Shown piece by piece: positions 1 through 12,529 of a stretch of 64,000 nucleotides of DNA. A model generated the notes under the pieces. That model was not told the DNA's origin, searched no databases, and saw only the letters and a program-made list of their open reading frames with translations. Numbering within the stretch: the stretch's first letter is position 1; each line of letters starts with the position of its first letter. Position numbers and translations under genes: made by a program. The DNA is from Isoetes taiwanensis (taxonomy: Eukaryota; Streptophyta; Lycopodiopsida; Isoetales; Isoetaceae): positions 6,114,925 to 6,178,924 of the forward strand of contig JAJEKV010000052.1 of the NCBI GenBank assembly GCA_021234155.1. Reading direction: 5' to 3'.

Positions 1-600
1 AATAATGTGGGGGATAGGCACCCCCTGCTTTTGACCCTCGCGGTCACAATTCCATCGCTTTCCTTCCATTTTCGCATAAACATTATAGTAGATAGATAGA
101 TAGTATTTTAACGCCAATGCCACTAATCTCGAATTGCCCCCACCATATCCTTTGGTGCCCGTGATATCTATAAGCCTCCTCAGATAGCTTTTCCCCTTGG
201 GATCGTGGTCAAACGCTTTCCTAAAATCCACAAAGCAGCATATTATTTTTCCCTTGGTTTCTATTCTCGCTCTATCAAGATTCTCGGTGTCACTAAGTGG
301 TCTGTTGAGTGATCCGCCTAAACCCCTCGCCTCGCCCTGTGCTCTCCTATTCCCCTCAGCCTGGGCAATCTCTTTCACTATTGTCTAAAAACTTTTCCAA
401 ACCATTTTGCAAAGATGGAGCTCACCATTAGTTCTGTAATTTCCTGCCCTCGCCTCATTCCCCTTTGTGTAGGGGTATCACCCTCAAGTATAATGCCTAA
501 TTTGATAAAGTCCCGTGTGTAAGGATAAATAAAAATATCTCATACTTGCTTTAAGATTATTGCATCTACACTCTTAATAGTTCCACCTTAAACTCGTGAG
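1..600 (-). pseudogene. LINE reverse transcriptase fragment
   Basis: Reverse transcriptase domain remnant that would copy LINE RNA at a nicked target. Motif A (FVDFRKAFD) and motif B (GC-LSPTLF) are in the expected order for the minus strand, about 150 bases apart. Between about 370 and 590 the minus strand continues with a region resembling the fingers part upstream of motif A. At least two frameshifts separate the motifs. The catalytic FADD motif would lie left of position 1 and is not in the window. Confidence 0.6.
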
Positions 601-2500
601 GGTTCTGTGGGCTTTTGTTATTCGCCATTTTATTCAATGCCATCACTTCCTGTATACATTGTCCATCCCCTTGCGCTTCCGTATCTAAGTGGCCGAGATG
701 CCCCCTGCTTTATAGAGTTTCTCCAAGTACTTCTCCCAACCGGGTCATTCCAATTTCCTCTTGTGAACTACATTATTTTTCCCGATTTCCCTCGCCTTTC
801 TCTTTCGGAGCCCTTCCGCACTCCGGTTGTTTTTGTGAGCTTAGCCAGCCCCCATTGGTGTTAAGAATGATTGCTTTCTTTGCTCTCAAAGAGATTTTGA
901 GGTATATCTTTTCTCTCGGGTTTGGTATGTTTCTCTTCCTTTTATGTTCTCTCGGACCCTTCTTTTCTGCTTTTCTCAGATTCACACACTACCAGGCTTT
1001 GAAACGATCTTTCCCTTCTCTTTTTTCTTTTTTTCTTCCGAATACTCTCCAATCAAGCATTTCTTACAAATATTAAGTCCTGCCTCCATTCTCGCCTCAG
1101 CCTGTGGTGTTCCCCAATTCCATTTTCCTCCCATTTCTTCCCTTCAATGTATTGTATAAATACATCTATTTTCTTTTCCCCGCTAAAATCGTATTTTCAT
1201 TTTCCATTAATTTCCTCTCGCCTCTTGTTGCATACCTTTCGAGGTGTATCCATCCCCATAAGCTGCTTAGTCAGTATGGGTCTCAGGGTTTTGCTTCCAC
1301 CGCCAGTCCAGAGCTGGAATCCCATACCAGCTTCATGAAGTGTCATTCATTATTACATAGTCCACTATACTCTCTTCCCATGTGCATTCGCTGCTTGTGT
1401 ACTTCCCCACCCGCCCCATTTCTCAGACTCCGCTGGCTATAATGACTCGTATTCCAGCATATCTCAAGCAAAGAACTCCCCTTAGGCATTGGCCTCTCAA
1501 GCCTGCCCTCCTGCTCTCCTCGCTGTCCCATCTCTTTTCCTCGATCTTGTCTTTGCTTGTCCATTGTTTATCCGGTGGTCCTCCATATTCTGCGGATTTG
1601 TGCCTCTGCCCTTGTCCCGTTTCTAGCTGCTCAAGTCACCTATTAATATCACTTGGCCCCTCGTTTTCCATTTCATCATTGTCTCCCCTAGCTTCTAAAT
1701 AAATCTAGCTTATCATCACAGGGTAATAGGCTAAAATCAAAATTAGTTCTCATTTTATTTTCTAACTCAGAAACTCAAAACCATGTATCTCTCTATTGAC
1801 ATCGACAGTAAAATACACGACTTTTTACTACATTATCTCGGATATAATGGTATAATCTCAAGGCCTCTTCCAATTTTGAAGTTTTGTCCTTCCAACACGG
1901 AATAGTTCGTGATCCTTCCTCCTCCTGGCAATCTTTTTACATTGTGCTCCCCATGTTCCACTGCATATTATATCGCAGGCCTTGTGCCCCTTCCAAATTC
2001 TCCCCTATCATCCCATGGATACCCCGCGCCTAAAGAGACTATCTCTTCAACGTCTTTTTCTCAAGGGTTGTTCCTCCGGTGTCCGTGTATTCCCGGCCTG
2101 CTTCCCATTCTTCTTGGTCTCCTCCTTGTTCATGGTCGAGTCGGGACTGTTCCGACCAGGCCGCCGGGCCACGCTCTTTTTCCTCTCTTTCTTCCCTTTG
2201 TGTTGACTCATGTCGTGGGGCTATTGTTGTCTCCCCACTGTGGTTCCTGTACTGTGATGGAACCCCCGTGGGCTGGTGGCCTCCTTTCCATTTCGCCTCC
2301 GATCCATCAACCTCCCTTCTCCTCGAATCCCCCAGCCTCGATCCCGCCCCAGCCTCTGCCGGGCCTCCGTGATTCTCTTGTGCAAGAATACTTTGTTATT
2401 TTTGACCCTCACCAGAGTCCTCGCCTCGATCTGGGCCGCCTTGGCTACCAGCTCCTTGGCTCCTCAGATACCGTAGTGCTTCTTGTACCTTGATCCCGCT
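1..2500 (-). mobile_element. Decayed non-LTR retrotransposon (LINE), 5' part
   Basis: Read on the minus strand, this block carries broken pieces of a LINE polyprotein. Near the window edge (1-42) the reverse transcriptase motif B appears as GC-LSPTLF. At about 176-240 motif A reads CCFVDFRKAFDH. At about 1600-1700 a degenerate stretch (around GD..SRNG / SDINR) is compatible with the endonuclease GDxN region. From 1.9 to 2.5 kb the minus strand encodes a charged, E/R-rich region that may be ORF1 or a linker. The frame changes many times and stops are frequent, so no functional protein is possible. The 3' half lies outside the window. Family assignment rests on motifs A and B; the ORF1 and endonuclease parts are inference. 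Confidence 0.65.
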
Positions 2501-2521
2501 TCTACCCTGACCTCAAACTAT

Positions 2522-2870
2522 AATAATGAAATTCCAAACCACAAAAATAAAACAATATCCATAGGAAACCTTAAAAATCACAATCTAACCTAAAAACCAC
2601 ACAATCCATCTAACTACAATCTAGGACCCACAATGTAATCCACACAAACTACAATCACAAGCAAATTGAAACCAAACCACATTCCAATCCAAAACCACAA
2701 TCTAATCAAAACCATAATCTAGAACAACAATGTAATCCACAACCACAACCAAGTTTAAAACCACAATGCAAATCTAATCACACATGACTTGAACCACACT
2801 AATCTAACTAATGCAACCCAAGCCAATGGAATTGAAACCACAATGTAATCAAAACCACACCCATTCCAGT
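2522..2870. repeat. Degenerate CCACAA-rich tandem repeat
   Basis: A run of loosely repeated units of roughly 14-16 bases built on AACCACAATCTAA, with many substitutions and length changes. It directly follows the 5' side of the LINE remnant. No coding potential is seen. It could be an expanded low-complexity stretch or the promoter-side repeats of the LINE. Confidence 0.5.
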
Positions 2871-4986
2871 AACCGTGAATGTACCATCTTGGATCTTAAA
2901 ACTATAATATACTATAGTGGCAAATCATAACTACATGTAAGATCTAGAGAAAAATTGTGATCAAATCCAAGCTTGAAAGAGTGGATAGATAGAGTAATAA
3001 ATAACTTGGCTTTGTTTCTAAGTAATGTATATGCCTTCTCCATATTTCTTTCAAGTCTCCTATATTTCACATCCTTTGTGTTTGGGAGACCCTAGTATTA
3101 GAAATCCAAAATATCCCTGCATAAGAGCAATGATGTAATTAGGAAATGGAACTACATCTTCTCCCTTCTATAGTACACCTATTTTCCCTAATTCGCAATT
3201 TATCTCAAATTCTATTTTCGTTAGCCAAATTTTTATGAACGCCAAGAACTTTTCCTTCTATTTTTGTAACCGCTTTATGTTCATTGCCTAATAAGCACAA
3301 GTTAAACAAGATTTTTTACGTTTGGTACAATCTAGACTAGTTGGATTGTTCTGATTTGAATTGAATCTTTTGATATTATCTATTGCGGTTGTTTTGCTTC
3401 CGTATCTTTCATGAGGTCCCTAACTATCTCTTCCATAGCTTTATGTTCTAGTACATCAATCAATATTTCTCGCTTAACTGAGATTCATTGTTTTTGTTTT
3501 TGCCCTAAGAATGAATTGACGGGTGTTTAACACTACTACCTCTTTTGTTAAAAATTCACTTTTATCCAATCCAAGTAACTTGACCTCCAATCTTCACCAA
3601 TCCTCATTAGCTTCTTTTTGTCTTTTCTCCGCTTTTTCTCGTGCACGCTCCTCGCTCAGATCTCTTTCCTTTCTCTTCATATTCTTCTTTTGGTATTGTC
3701 CACAATACTAGGATCAAGGACCGATTATTCTATTATTATCATCCGTAGATTCTCAAGATTGACACTGTGTTCTTCACAAATCTTAAAACTTCCCAGATTG
3801 AATTTTTTCAACAATGATCTCAAACTCTCAATTCCTAAAAAAATGGATCTTCATTCTAGATGTTCCTGCATTTTCATTTGCCGTACTAAGGAGTACATCT
3901 TTCTTCCATTTTCTCATAAATGTGCTTCATAATCAGACTTACCAAAATATGAATGAGCGTAAGAATGAGGAACAAAACTCCCCTACATGTTTCACCATTT
4001 GAACATTTGAAAAGATTCCCTCCAGATTAATGAAGTGGTTGGTTATTATTAAATTACCTTACCTATACTAGAAAAGGCCAATGTAATCAATGTTATACAA
4101 TTTCTCAAACTACAAATGCATTTCTAAACCACAAATACAAGCTATACTTTTTAAACCTCTTTATTTTGGGTTTGGGAGGGGGGACATGGGGACACCAAAA
4201 CTCGGGATCCACTATAGCTGAATCCACCCTCCATCGTAACAATGTGCGACATGTTATCCAACATTCACAATGCATTCCTACGTGATATCGCATAATTATT
4301 CTAAATAACCAAATCCCATTAACTCAATATTGTATCTTATGGACGCCAGAACACACTTCTTGAATGTTAATAGTGGGTTTAACCCTAGAGTTTTGAAACC
4401 AGAGAAACGTTCGCGATGGGCTTGGTCGCCATGATAAATTTCTTGTAGGTTTATAGATATGTTTAAAAAAGTGGAGCATTGTTTGCATTCATGTATTCCC
4501 AGCCATGTTGGGTCACATGATACAACTTGTTACTTAGAGATTTAGGCTCCTACACATTCACACGGACATGCACATTCACATCCTAAAACTATTGGGTAAA
4601 TGCACATGGCCTTGCATGATAGCCATTCTGACAAGGTAACGTGCATGCCATTATAGTAAAGTCAATTAGTTGTGTATATTTTGAAAATCTAAGAGTATTG
4701 AAACTATATCATGGGCTTTGTTCGAACTTAACAAACATTGGGTCATTTTCGACAAGTCGTCAAAATTATATACGTGCTTGGTAGATCCATTTTTAAATGG
4801 TTGAAGGCAATTGCCTATACAGATAAATAGCTGTGCGATTGTCGTGAAAAAATATATACATGCTTGATACCGCCATTCATAAATAAATGCGATGGAAAAT
4901 GTAAAAAATGGGCAGGAGGAATCGCATGTATAAATAGATGTGGCCTAGGAATTCTTTACACTTCCATTCCTAAGGTCGTAATCAAT
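2871..4986. other. AT-rich intergenic DNA, no recognised gene
   Basis: I see only short, biased open frames here. 3520-3950 is pyrimidine-rich and encodes nothing recognisable. At 4105-4293 the minus strand has a 62-codon frame without family resemblance. At 4070 the sequence CTAGAAAAGGCC matches the start of the Helitron end at 55072 but lacks its hairpin. The last few hundred bases should hold the promoter and perhaps a 5' exon of the ankyrin gene, but no clear TATA box or splice site could be fixed. Confidence 0.4.
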
Positions 4987-7051
4987 ATGGATATACACAA
5001 TTTAGTGTTTGCTGGCAATTGTGAGAAATTAAACACAATTCTAGCAAATGACCCAAGCTTCAATATTGAATCTCCAAATGCTGTTGGATTCACACCATTG
5101 CATTTGGCTTGCTCACTTGGCAACGTGGAGATGGTAGAATTACTGATAAAATACAAGGCTAAACTGCATGCTACAACAGAGGGTAGAAAAAGCACGCCAT
5201 TACACATAGCAGCAGAATTTGGCATGGAAGCAGTGGTGTCAAAGCTTCTAGATTTTGGAGCTGCATCAGACATAGAAGTAGGGGACCATGAGAAGGATAC
5301 AGTTCTCCATGTAGCCACTTTGCATAGTGATGCTAGCATTCTCCGTCAATTACTTGGAAGCAAGCCCCGTACTGACTTGGATCTTAGAAACAAATACATG
5401 CAAACACCGCTATTTTATGCTGCAGGAAAGGGTAATTATGATGCAGTGGATTACCTCCTAAAGAAAGGGGCAAATAAGAAACTCCTTGATGCTGCTGGAT
5501 TGCTTCCTTTTCATTTAGCAGCTAAAAATGGAGACACTGAGGTTATGTACTTACTAAAGGTGGATGGTAATGAGATAAGTAAGGATGGATTCACTGCATT
5601 ACATTATGCTTCTTGGAACGGACGAGAAGATGCAGTACAATGGTTGTTAGATGAAAGACCAACTCTTTTGGAAGCAAAAGATGACCGCCAACATGATACT
5701 GCACTACATTTGGCTGTTAGGAAAGGAAGTATTGAAGTGGCTAAAATGCTTGTAAAAGCAGGAGCAGATATTTGTGCACGCAATAAGGATGGAGAGACTC
5801 CTTTATCCCTAGCTCATAAGTTGAATAATGCTGACTTTGTTCGAAAGCATTGGATTTCCTTACTAAACAGCTGAGTCCGTTGGGAACTCATACTAATGGT
5901 GCAACTCTTCTTCATTTCGCAGCAGCCTATGGGACAAGTGAACATGTTGAGTCAGTCATCAACAGAATACAAAGTAAGCATCTTTCTCCTGTAAATTCAG
6001 CATTGGATTTGTCGCGAATTGTAAACATAAAAGATAGTCGGGGTAGAAATGCAATGCATTGGGCTGTTAGTAAGACAAATGAGAACACTTTACAAATTCT
6101 TTTTAGAAGAAAAGTGAAATTGATGGCTAAAGATAAACGAGGATTGACACCTTTGTCGTATGCTCTCATGTATGGTCATCTTGAGTGTGCAAGGGTACTG
6201 ATCAGCATGTTAGACAATTCAAAGTTTGAAATATGGATAGAGAACTGGGCACAAGAAATGGAGAGCACTATTGAGAAGATGAAAGGCATTCGCGATTCAG
6301 TTATAGTTTCTAGAATGCCACCATTATGGATAGCTTTTGAGATAGGACAAGAAAGAGCAGCCAAATTCATTGTGGAGCAATGCAATAAGATGGGAGTGAA
6401 AGATATAATAAATTGGGAGGATGCAGATACTGGAAAAACAACACTGCATTGGGCGACTATTTTAGAGGATGCAGACACGGTAGCCCATTTGTGTAGAACG
6501 CAAGAGTTTAAGGAAGAGTTGTTAGTCAATGTGCAAGACAACTTTGGCAAGACTGCATTGCACTATGCAATAGAAAATGGATTGGGGACCATAAGGACGG
6601 AGTTGATGCAAAGAGAGGATGTTAATATGGGTGTGGAGCGACTGAATAGACACTGCCGATTCTATGTGGATGGCTTAAACGCAATATTAATTGGCGCAAC
6701 CTTGATTGCAAGTGTCACATTTGCAGCATGTATTCGTCCTCCAACAGGTAAGTTCTATGCACTGAAATGGTTTTGGCTGTTGAACATTATTTCATTCCTA
6801 AGGCCACGCATCCATCTCGCTATCTCTGTGCCCATTATCAGAGTTTTGCTTTTCATAGAAACTGTATTTTTTGGATTCTCTATCCTCTTTGCTCTTGGAG
6901 CATTTTTAGCGGCTACCTTTGCGAAACCTAACTACAAGCCACAGCTAGACGAATTAATGGTCCTGTAACTGTTGCATTTTTAGTGCCCTTCATATTTGGG
7001 TTTGGGCTCTTCCTGAGCTTTATGGCGGCAAGAATTATTTCAACACATTAA
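4987..7051 (+). pseudogene. Ankyrin-repeat/PGG-domain membrane protein, two frameshifts
   Basis: Encodes about thirteen ankyrin repeats (signatures such as GFTPLHLACSLGN, STPLHIAAEFGM, TALHYASWNGR, KTALHYAIENGL) followed by a C-terminal PGG domain (ATLIASVTFAACIRPP) and three to four membrane segments. This is the ACD6/ITN1 type of plant protein, which sits in the plasma membrane or ER and acts in defence, salt or salicylate signalling. The start chosen is the first in-frame ATG (4987, MDIHNLVF); the frame stays open upstream to 4864 without an ATG. The frame shifts once between about 5835 and 5874, in the middle of an ankyrin repeat. It shifts again near 6950-6962, after which the last membrane helix (VAFLVPFIFGFGLFLSF) follows in the new frame, ending in TAA at 7049. 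No introns with consensus sites explain the shifts. Either the gene is recently broken or two single-base errors are present; conservation outside the two sites is good. Confidence 0.85.
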
Positions 7052-7389
7052 GGGTGGGGATGATGTGTTTGAAATACAAAAGAACCCTAGACTTAGAAAG
7101 CTAAAATGTCAAAAACCAAAGAAGGTTATAAGATATAGAGTGGGAAAACCTATAAAGATACACCGTGGGATGATGGCCTTGATGAATACAAAGTTGATAA
7201 CAACGATTCCATGAAGCCAAATGAAGTCAAACTGATGCCATTATCATCAAATCAACTGTTTTATTTTGATATAGTTCCTCAAGAAAATAAACCATTGTTG
7301 AGGCAACAATGTCTTCAATAGACATCTTCTTATATCATACAATAATATAGCGCTGGTGGAGCCAGTGCCCTGTGCACCCTTGGGAGTTA
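7052..7389. other. Downstream flank of ankyrin gene
   Basis: Probable 3' untranslated and intergenic sequence. It contains a 10-base inverted repeat (ATTGTTGAGG/CAACAAT) near 7293. No further coding is seen. Confidence 0.35.
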
Positions 7390-7582
7390 AAATACAACAA
7401 CAACAACAACAAAAACACCTTTTGTTGAGACATCAATATTGCAATGTATAATTCCAGAGCTTTATTTTTTGTCAATTATTATACCTTGTTAAATAATTGG
7501 TTGTAAGTAATGCATAATGCATTGATGGATTCTATTGGGCCAAATTAAATGCATGACCATGTAAAAACTGATCCAAAAAGAA
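7390..7582. repeat. Duplicated segment, copy 1 (with short CAA run)
   Basis: Begins with about six CAA units, then about 170 bases (CACCTTTTGTTGAGACATCA… to …GCATGACCATGTAAAAACT) that are nearly identical to 29640-29792. Homology stops where the tRNA array starts here and continues into different sequence at the other copy. It marks the left edge of a segmental duplication. Confidence 0.85.
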
Positions 7583-7790
7583 GATTTAATGCATTAAACC
7601 ATGTTGATAATGACATATGATAATCGAAAGAATCGACAGTAACTATAGTGTGCGTAAATGCGATCAAGCTAATCTTGCTCTTCCAACCATCAAACATCAC
7701 AATGAGAGAGAACAAAATGACTAGCCAAATCCTATCCTCCTAAATATCTCAATGATCTAAGAAAAATCGGAAGTATTCCACATGCCGGGC

Positions 7791-7868
7791 GCGGATGTGC
7801 TGTGAGTGGTTATTGGGCATGACTAGAATCATGTGTTTTGTCAAGATAGGTTCAACTTATCACCCACG
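7791..7868 (+). pseudogene. tRNA-Ser(AGA)-like copy 1, degenerate
   Basis: Shares the D-arm (GTGGTTATTGGGCA) and anticodon arm with the intact copy, but the anticodon loop has lost one A (CTAGAATC). The variable arm is altered and the acceptor strands (GCGGATG/CACCCAC) no longer pair well. Probably a pseudogene. Confidence 0.75.
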
Positions 7869-8116
7869 CGGTAGGAGCTTGTTCATATTATTTTTATAGT
7901 CCCTATCGCTATACGCCTATTTCGACACGTTGATAATGACATAAGGATAACTGAGCAATCGACTGCAACTATAGTAAAAGTAAAATGAGACCAAGCCAAT
8001 CTTGCTCTTCCAACCATCAAACATCACAATGAGAGAGAACAAATGACTAGCCAAATCCTATCCTCCTAAATATTTCAATGATCTAAGAAGAATCGAAGTG
8101 ATTCCACATGCCGGGC

Positions 8117-8146
8117 GTGGATGTGCCGTGAGTGGTTATTGGGCAT
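8117..8146 (+). pseudogene. tRNA-Ser(AGA) copy 2, 5' part
   Basis: Acceptor 5' strand (GTGGATG) and complete D-arm of a tRNA-Ser, ending at GGGCAT where the gypsy element begins. The remainder is at 19061-19112. Confidence 0.85.
8143..8146. repeat. Target-site duplication GCAT (left)
   Basis: GCAT immediately before the left LTR matches GCAT at 19057-19060 immediately after the right LTR. Joining the flanks with one GCAT restores the tRNA-Ser layout. Confidence 0.8.
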
Positions 8147-8717
8147 TGTTTGGGTCCGGGAGTTCGAACTCCTCGCAAGATGCCCTCTCGTGGAGGACCT
8201 CTTGATCTAACAGAGAACTGGGACTGCGTCACGGATTCAAAAGAAAAGAACAAGAAGAAGAAATGAATCAAAAAGGAAACAATGAGAGGAAAATGATAAG
8301 CTTCCTTGATATCAATGATGAATATACATGAGCTCTCGCACCGAGAAGATCAAGAGAGACAACACTCAAACTCATCTAAAACCTTGTGCTAGCCTACTCA
8401 TATATATAGTACAATGGCCTGGGCCCAATATAGACATAACACTTGACCGATCTCGTGCCGACTCGAATGGTTTCCTGATTTGCAGGAATGTTGGCGTGCC
8501 TCTTGAAGCGCTCTAGAATCCGCTGGACGCCGACGCTGGGCGTGTGACAGCATCACTTGTCCCGAGCGGCGCCTCTTGTTGACTCCGACGCAGGTTTTGA
8601 CCGCGTGGTCCGGCCGCTTGGTCTTCTCACAGCTTTGGACGGCTCGTCAGGATCCTTAAGCTTGACCTCGTCCGTCAGATGCATGAATAGTCCTAATCAG
8701 AGGCATTGTGACTAACA
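8147..8717 (-). repeat. 3' LTR of the gypsy element
   Basis: On plus it runs from TGTTTGGGTCC to GTGACTAACA and aligns throughout with 18498-19056, including the AAGAAAAGAACAAGAAGAAG block, ATGATAAGCTTCC and the TATATATA stretch at about 8400. The two LTRs differ by numerous substitutions and small indels. Confidence 0.9.
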
Positions 8718-8726
8718 CTCCCCACC
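8718..8726 (-). other. Polypurine tract
   Basis: On the minus strand GGTGGGGAG lies directly before the 3' LTR start TGTTAG. This is the expected position of the plus-strand primer and fixes the element's orientation. Confidence 0.75.
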
Positions 8727-11700
8727 AAATGACACTCACCTGGAAGAAAAGGAGGAAGTGCTTCGGAGGGCGAAACCGCTTCTGGAAAAGTGATCCTCAC
8801 TTCGAATGAGGCTGCCACCATTATGGTAATGGAGCAATGAGGTCCCGGGCGCTTTGAAGAGCATCGTGGTGTTGAGCCCTAGGGCGATGGGCCTCAATGA
8901 GAAGTGAGAGCCACTCCATGTCTTCCGTGGCAAAAGATACAAGTAATAAGGAACAAACTGCACTCCATGAGAAGGCAGTTTGGAGACCAAGGCACCGGCT
9001 AATCGCATTCGGATTGCAGCGGAAAGATTGACGCCATTTTAAAGAGTCACTCAGATGCACGGAGCAGCACAAAAACCGCTTGACGGGTGGACTCAAGGAT
9101 CTCGTGAGGGCGGCCTCAAGTAGCGTGCGTTAAGACCATGAAGAGTATCGCAGGCTTCCGCCAACCACACTCATTACCTATATAAATCCAATTTCTCCGT
9201 AGGCGTCCAAAGTGGCATTATCCCTTCCAGCTTGGAGCACTGACAAATCGGGATCCTAATCGAGATCCGTGGAGATCTGGAGAAGGAGTCGACCCGCGGC
9301 CATCCATGACCTTTGGTCCAAAGGGAAGACGCCAAATAAGAAAGGAAACTGTATGGAGGGGCTCCGGCGAAGCCATATGGAGAGGGAAGCATGCCCGCAG
9401 CGTGGGTTGCGAGCCATGTCCCAAATGCTTGAACAAGATTTTGGATCAAGAGCACTACACCAATGGTCCCATTCGAAGTGAGAGTAATTGATAGACAGAT
9501 TGACCCATCCTGGGATGGTCTGCTTCCGTAAGGCCACGAAGCTGGATTGTAGCCTCCCGCGCCGCATATATAAATCTGGGCAACCTGCGATCAATGTGGT
9601 GCGCCAGATTTTGTTTACCTGCTCCAACGCTTCGACCGCCATGTGAGGTGTAAGTGCTGGAGCCGCCTGCATGTACCTCTGTCAAAGTGTGAGACCGAAA
9701 GGTGATCCTGAAATATGCTGCTGGTTGGTGATAAATAACCAAGCAGCATTGAGTTGCCTCAAAAACACTTATACCCCTATCCCGAATTTATCATGGAGGA
9801 TCCGCCAGATAGAAGTCATGAAAACATAAAGCCATTGGTTTAACAACGCTTAAGATGACTAATCTGTGGATCTTCAACCATGAGTCATCAAAGACTAAGA
9901 GTACAAAATAAAACCCTTTGTCTCTATAGAAAGATCCGCCAGATCCGGCTGAAGTCCACACGCTTGAGTGGCTAAAGGACAACATTTCGCCATTGGCCGC
10001 AAATTCACTTTTTTTAAAAGAAAGAGGTGTCACGGGCCACCACATATCAAGATAGCCGGAAGGAGTAGGAGGAAGTCCACCGGATGTTTGTAGCAATGCC
10101 GGTGATATCCCCTCCTGTTTGGTTTGGGGCCTCCTCAAAGAGATTGAACGCTTGGTCGAGCTGATGCTCAGTCACGATCCATGTCTCTTTTCTAACAAAA
10201 GACGGACTCATCAATGGACCCGCTACCGTGAAGCTTAGGCATGTGGAAGAGGATTGCCCAGAGTATGGCGGCTGGGCGTGGTAATCTCCGCCATCGGCGA
10301 CCTTTTGTTTCGGAAGCCCAAAAAGCTTCGGAACCGAGGATGAATCGAGTGGTGAGCGTGGAAAGCCGAGCTCAAGGGAAGTGTTTTAGCCAGCCTGAGG
10401 TTGTGAACTTGAGTGTCAGAATTGTCACAAAGCCTGAAAGTACAAGGTGTCTAGCTTAGCAATGTGTTTTCTCCTTTTTCACCTGTGAGGGTATCTTGAC
10501 TTTGCTGTTCCAATAAGTCCCGAATTGAGTTTGGAGCTACGCTCGACCGTGGTGCAGGATGTTCTCATCTTGAGCACTGGTGAGATCTTATACGGGCCCG
10601 TAATGTGAGCCGCTGCGGCTTTTCTTTGCAGGTTAGCCGCTCGTTCATGCCGGCAGCTTGAAGGTCTTTTTGAACAAGACCAAGCGTCTTGTGGACGCCA
10701 ACACCCGCCTGGGCGAGAGCCTCGATGTATGTAGCCGCATGGCACAAGCCAACATCTTATGGAATTTGTATTGTGAGCCGCTGGTGGATGGGAGGTGCAG
10801 TACCCCGCTAAGCGCCTTTGTCCGAGATTGTTGAGAGATGACGGGAATTGAAGGCGGGCCTCCGAAAGAAGAGGGAGATGGACATGCGTATCCGGATGTT
10901 GAACAGATCGGGTGAGGTTTAAGCGGAAGATACAAAATTTTGTTGAGTTTGACGCCGGGAATGCGTAGAGCGCTGGAGTGGAGGTATGGGAAGTGGAAGG
11001 GCTCTCAAGAACAAAGAAGATAATGACCAATGAGGGCCTCAAGATGGCCCCCACGGAAACTCTGAGAGAGGGGGTGAAATTAACAGCGGCCTACTTCTGA
11101 AGAAGACGGTAGAATAAAAGCCGAGGCCAATCACATGCAAGAGTGGAGGAAATGGCAGCATGACTACATTATAAAACGGCTATTGGATGTGGGTGTTCTT
11201 AATGGAACAAGAATTTTCGCTGCAAACTTCACAAAAGTCTCATGGTTTGGCAATATTTGTGAGGCGAAGGCCGTTGGGTTTGATAAGCAGGAGCACTAAA
11301 TCGAAAGGGACGCCTATGTCCCGTAGCTGCTTCCAAGAGACGTAAGGTTTTGTAAAGGGATACGGAATACCTCCTGTAAATCAAATGCCGAAAGTAAGTA
11401 ATTACGCAGGAAAAAGCATCGTAGAGTATACCTTCCTCCGGCTGTTGACTATATGAGCCATGAATCAGCTTTCCAATTGCTCCGATTTGGGGCCGAGCTC
11501 CATTTGTAGTACCTCAGAAGCTTGTGGCTAGCGCTCAAGAGAATCGACTGACCAACAAGGGCCTCAAAGGTGGGCCGAGAAAGACACAGACCGAAAAAAG
11601 AGTCACATCCCTGGAGCGTGTTTGAAGTGTAGAAAGCTTCAGCAGCTATGCATAAAAAGCGCCCGAACAGTATGGATCAAGAAGAAGGAGAGCAGAATAG

Positions 11701-12133
11701 AAAAACGCATACGCAGGAAGACGAAAAAAAGGTTTAGGGCGCGCAGTTGCAAAGTGGGCGTACGATAAGGCTTAAGCCAAACCATTGATGAAACAGTACC
11801 AAAGATGCCGCTGAGGCATTGAGAGGCAAAATTTATTAAGTCCCCAAACAACAAAGGGAGAAGTAATGAACGGGTGGAGATGAGTCGTGGAGAGAATGAT
11901 GGGATGTGACAAACAAAGGATACATTAATGTTCGACCAGCGTGAAAAGAAGGAATGGCATTTAATGCCGGGTAAACTCAAGTGTATATCATTAAAAGGAA
12001 TGTGTCGAAGGTACCACATGGCTAGATATGGCGGAGAAAAGATTCTCATTTTAGAAATGTACTTTGCATTGCAAAACACGCTGGCTTATTTTTTGTGATT
12101 GGTCCACGCCGACAGGAGGTTCCTCGTTCGCTA

Positions 12134-12141
12134 TATAAGAC
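12134..12141 (+). promoter_or_regulatory. Possible antisense TATA box in gypsy element
   Basis: CTATATAAGACC on the plus strand, opposite to the element's transcription, about 57 bases upstream of a plus-strand open frame. Weak evidence on its own. Confidence 0.3.
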
Positions 12142-12190
12142 CTAACCGAGCAGCCGGCGTATCCGATGGCGCTTCGAAGATGGCTGCCGT

Positions 12191-12529
12191 TTGAACGAAT
12201 CGCGACGGCGCCTTGTACGAATCACAAGAGGGATTACCCGCAAAGATGGATTGTCTCGACTCTCGGGCGCTGCTACAACCGCGGCCTCGAGAATGGATGG
12301 CTGGTGTGCCGGGATGGCTGAACATCCCGATCCGGCGACCAACGTGGATGGGAGGTTCTACACCTTCGCTGACTCGAAAGGTAACCTCTATCACATCTCA
12401 TGTGATCACCTCTGCCCTAACCCGAGTAGAGTGGTTTTTCTTCTTAGGGACTTAGCAGATAGGCTCGAGCCCGCTTTTGTATATAGGCGCGCCCATAGCG
12501 AAATTAGTTGGCTGCTCTACATTTTGTAA
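12191..12529 (+). CDS. Possible antisense ORF in gypsy 3' region
   Basis: A 112-codon plus-strand frame (includes VDGRFYTFADSKGNLYHI) inside the gypsy element and antisense to it. It begins at TTG, not ATG. A TATA-like box lies just upstream. No family is recognised. Antisense frames occur in the 3' region of some Tat-lineage elements (for example Grande), which makes it worth noting, but it may be chance in a GC-richer stretch. Confidence 0.25.
   Translation: MNESRRRLVRITRGITRKDGLSRLSGAATTAASRMDGWCAGMAEHPDPATNVDGRFYTFADSKGNLYHISCDHLCPNPSRVVFLLRDLADRLEPAFVYRRAHSEISWLLYIL

Noticed and set aside
615-1702. Plus-strand open frames of 100-150 codons in the first 2.5 kb
   Set aside because: They are pyrimidine-rich shadows of the minus-strand LINE remnant; the recognisable motifs are on the other strand.
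4069-4081. CTAGAAAAGGCC as a second Helitron 3' end
   Set aside because: The match to 55072 is 12 bases only, and the required hairpin is absent.
7394-7412. Short CAA run as a separate gene end or CRISPR-like repeat
   Set aside because: It is a simple microsatellite inside a duplicated segment, with no spacers.
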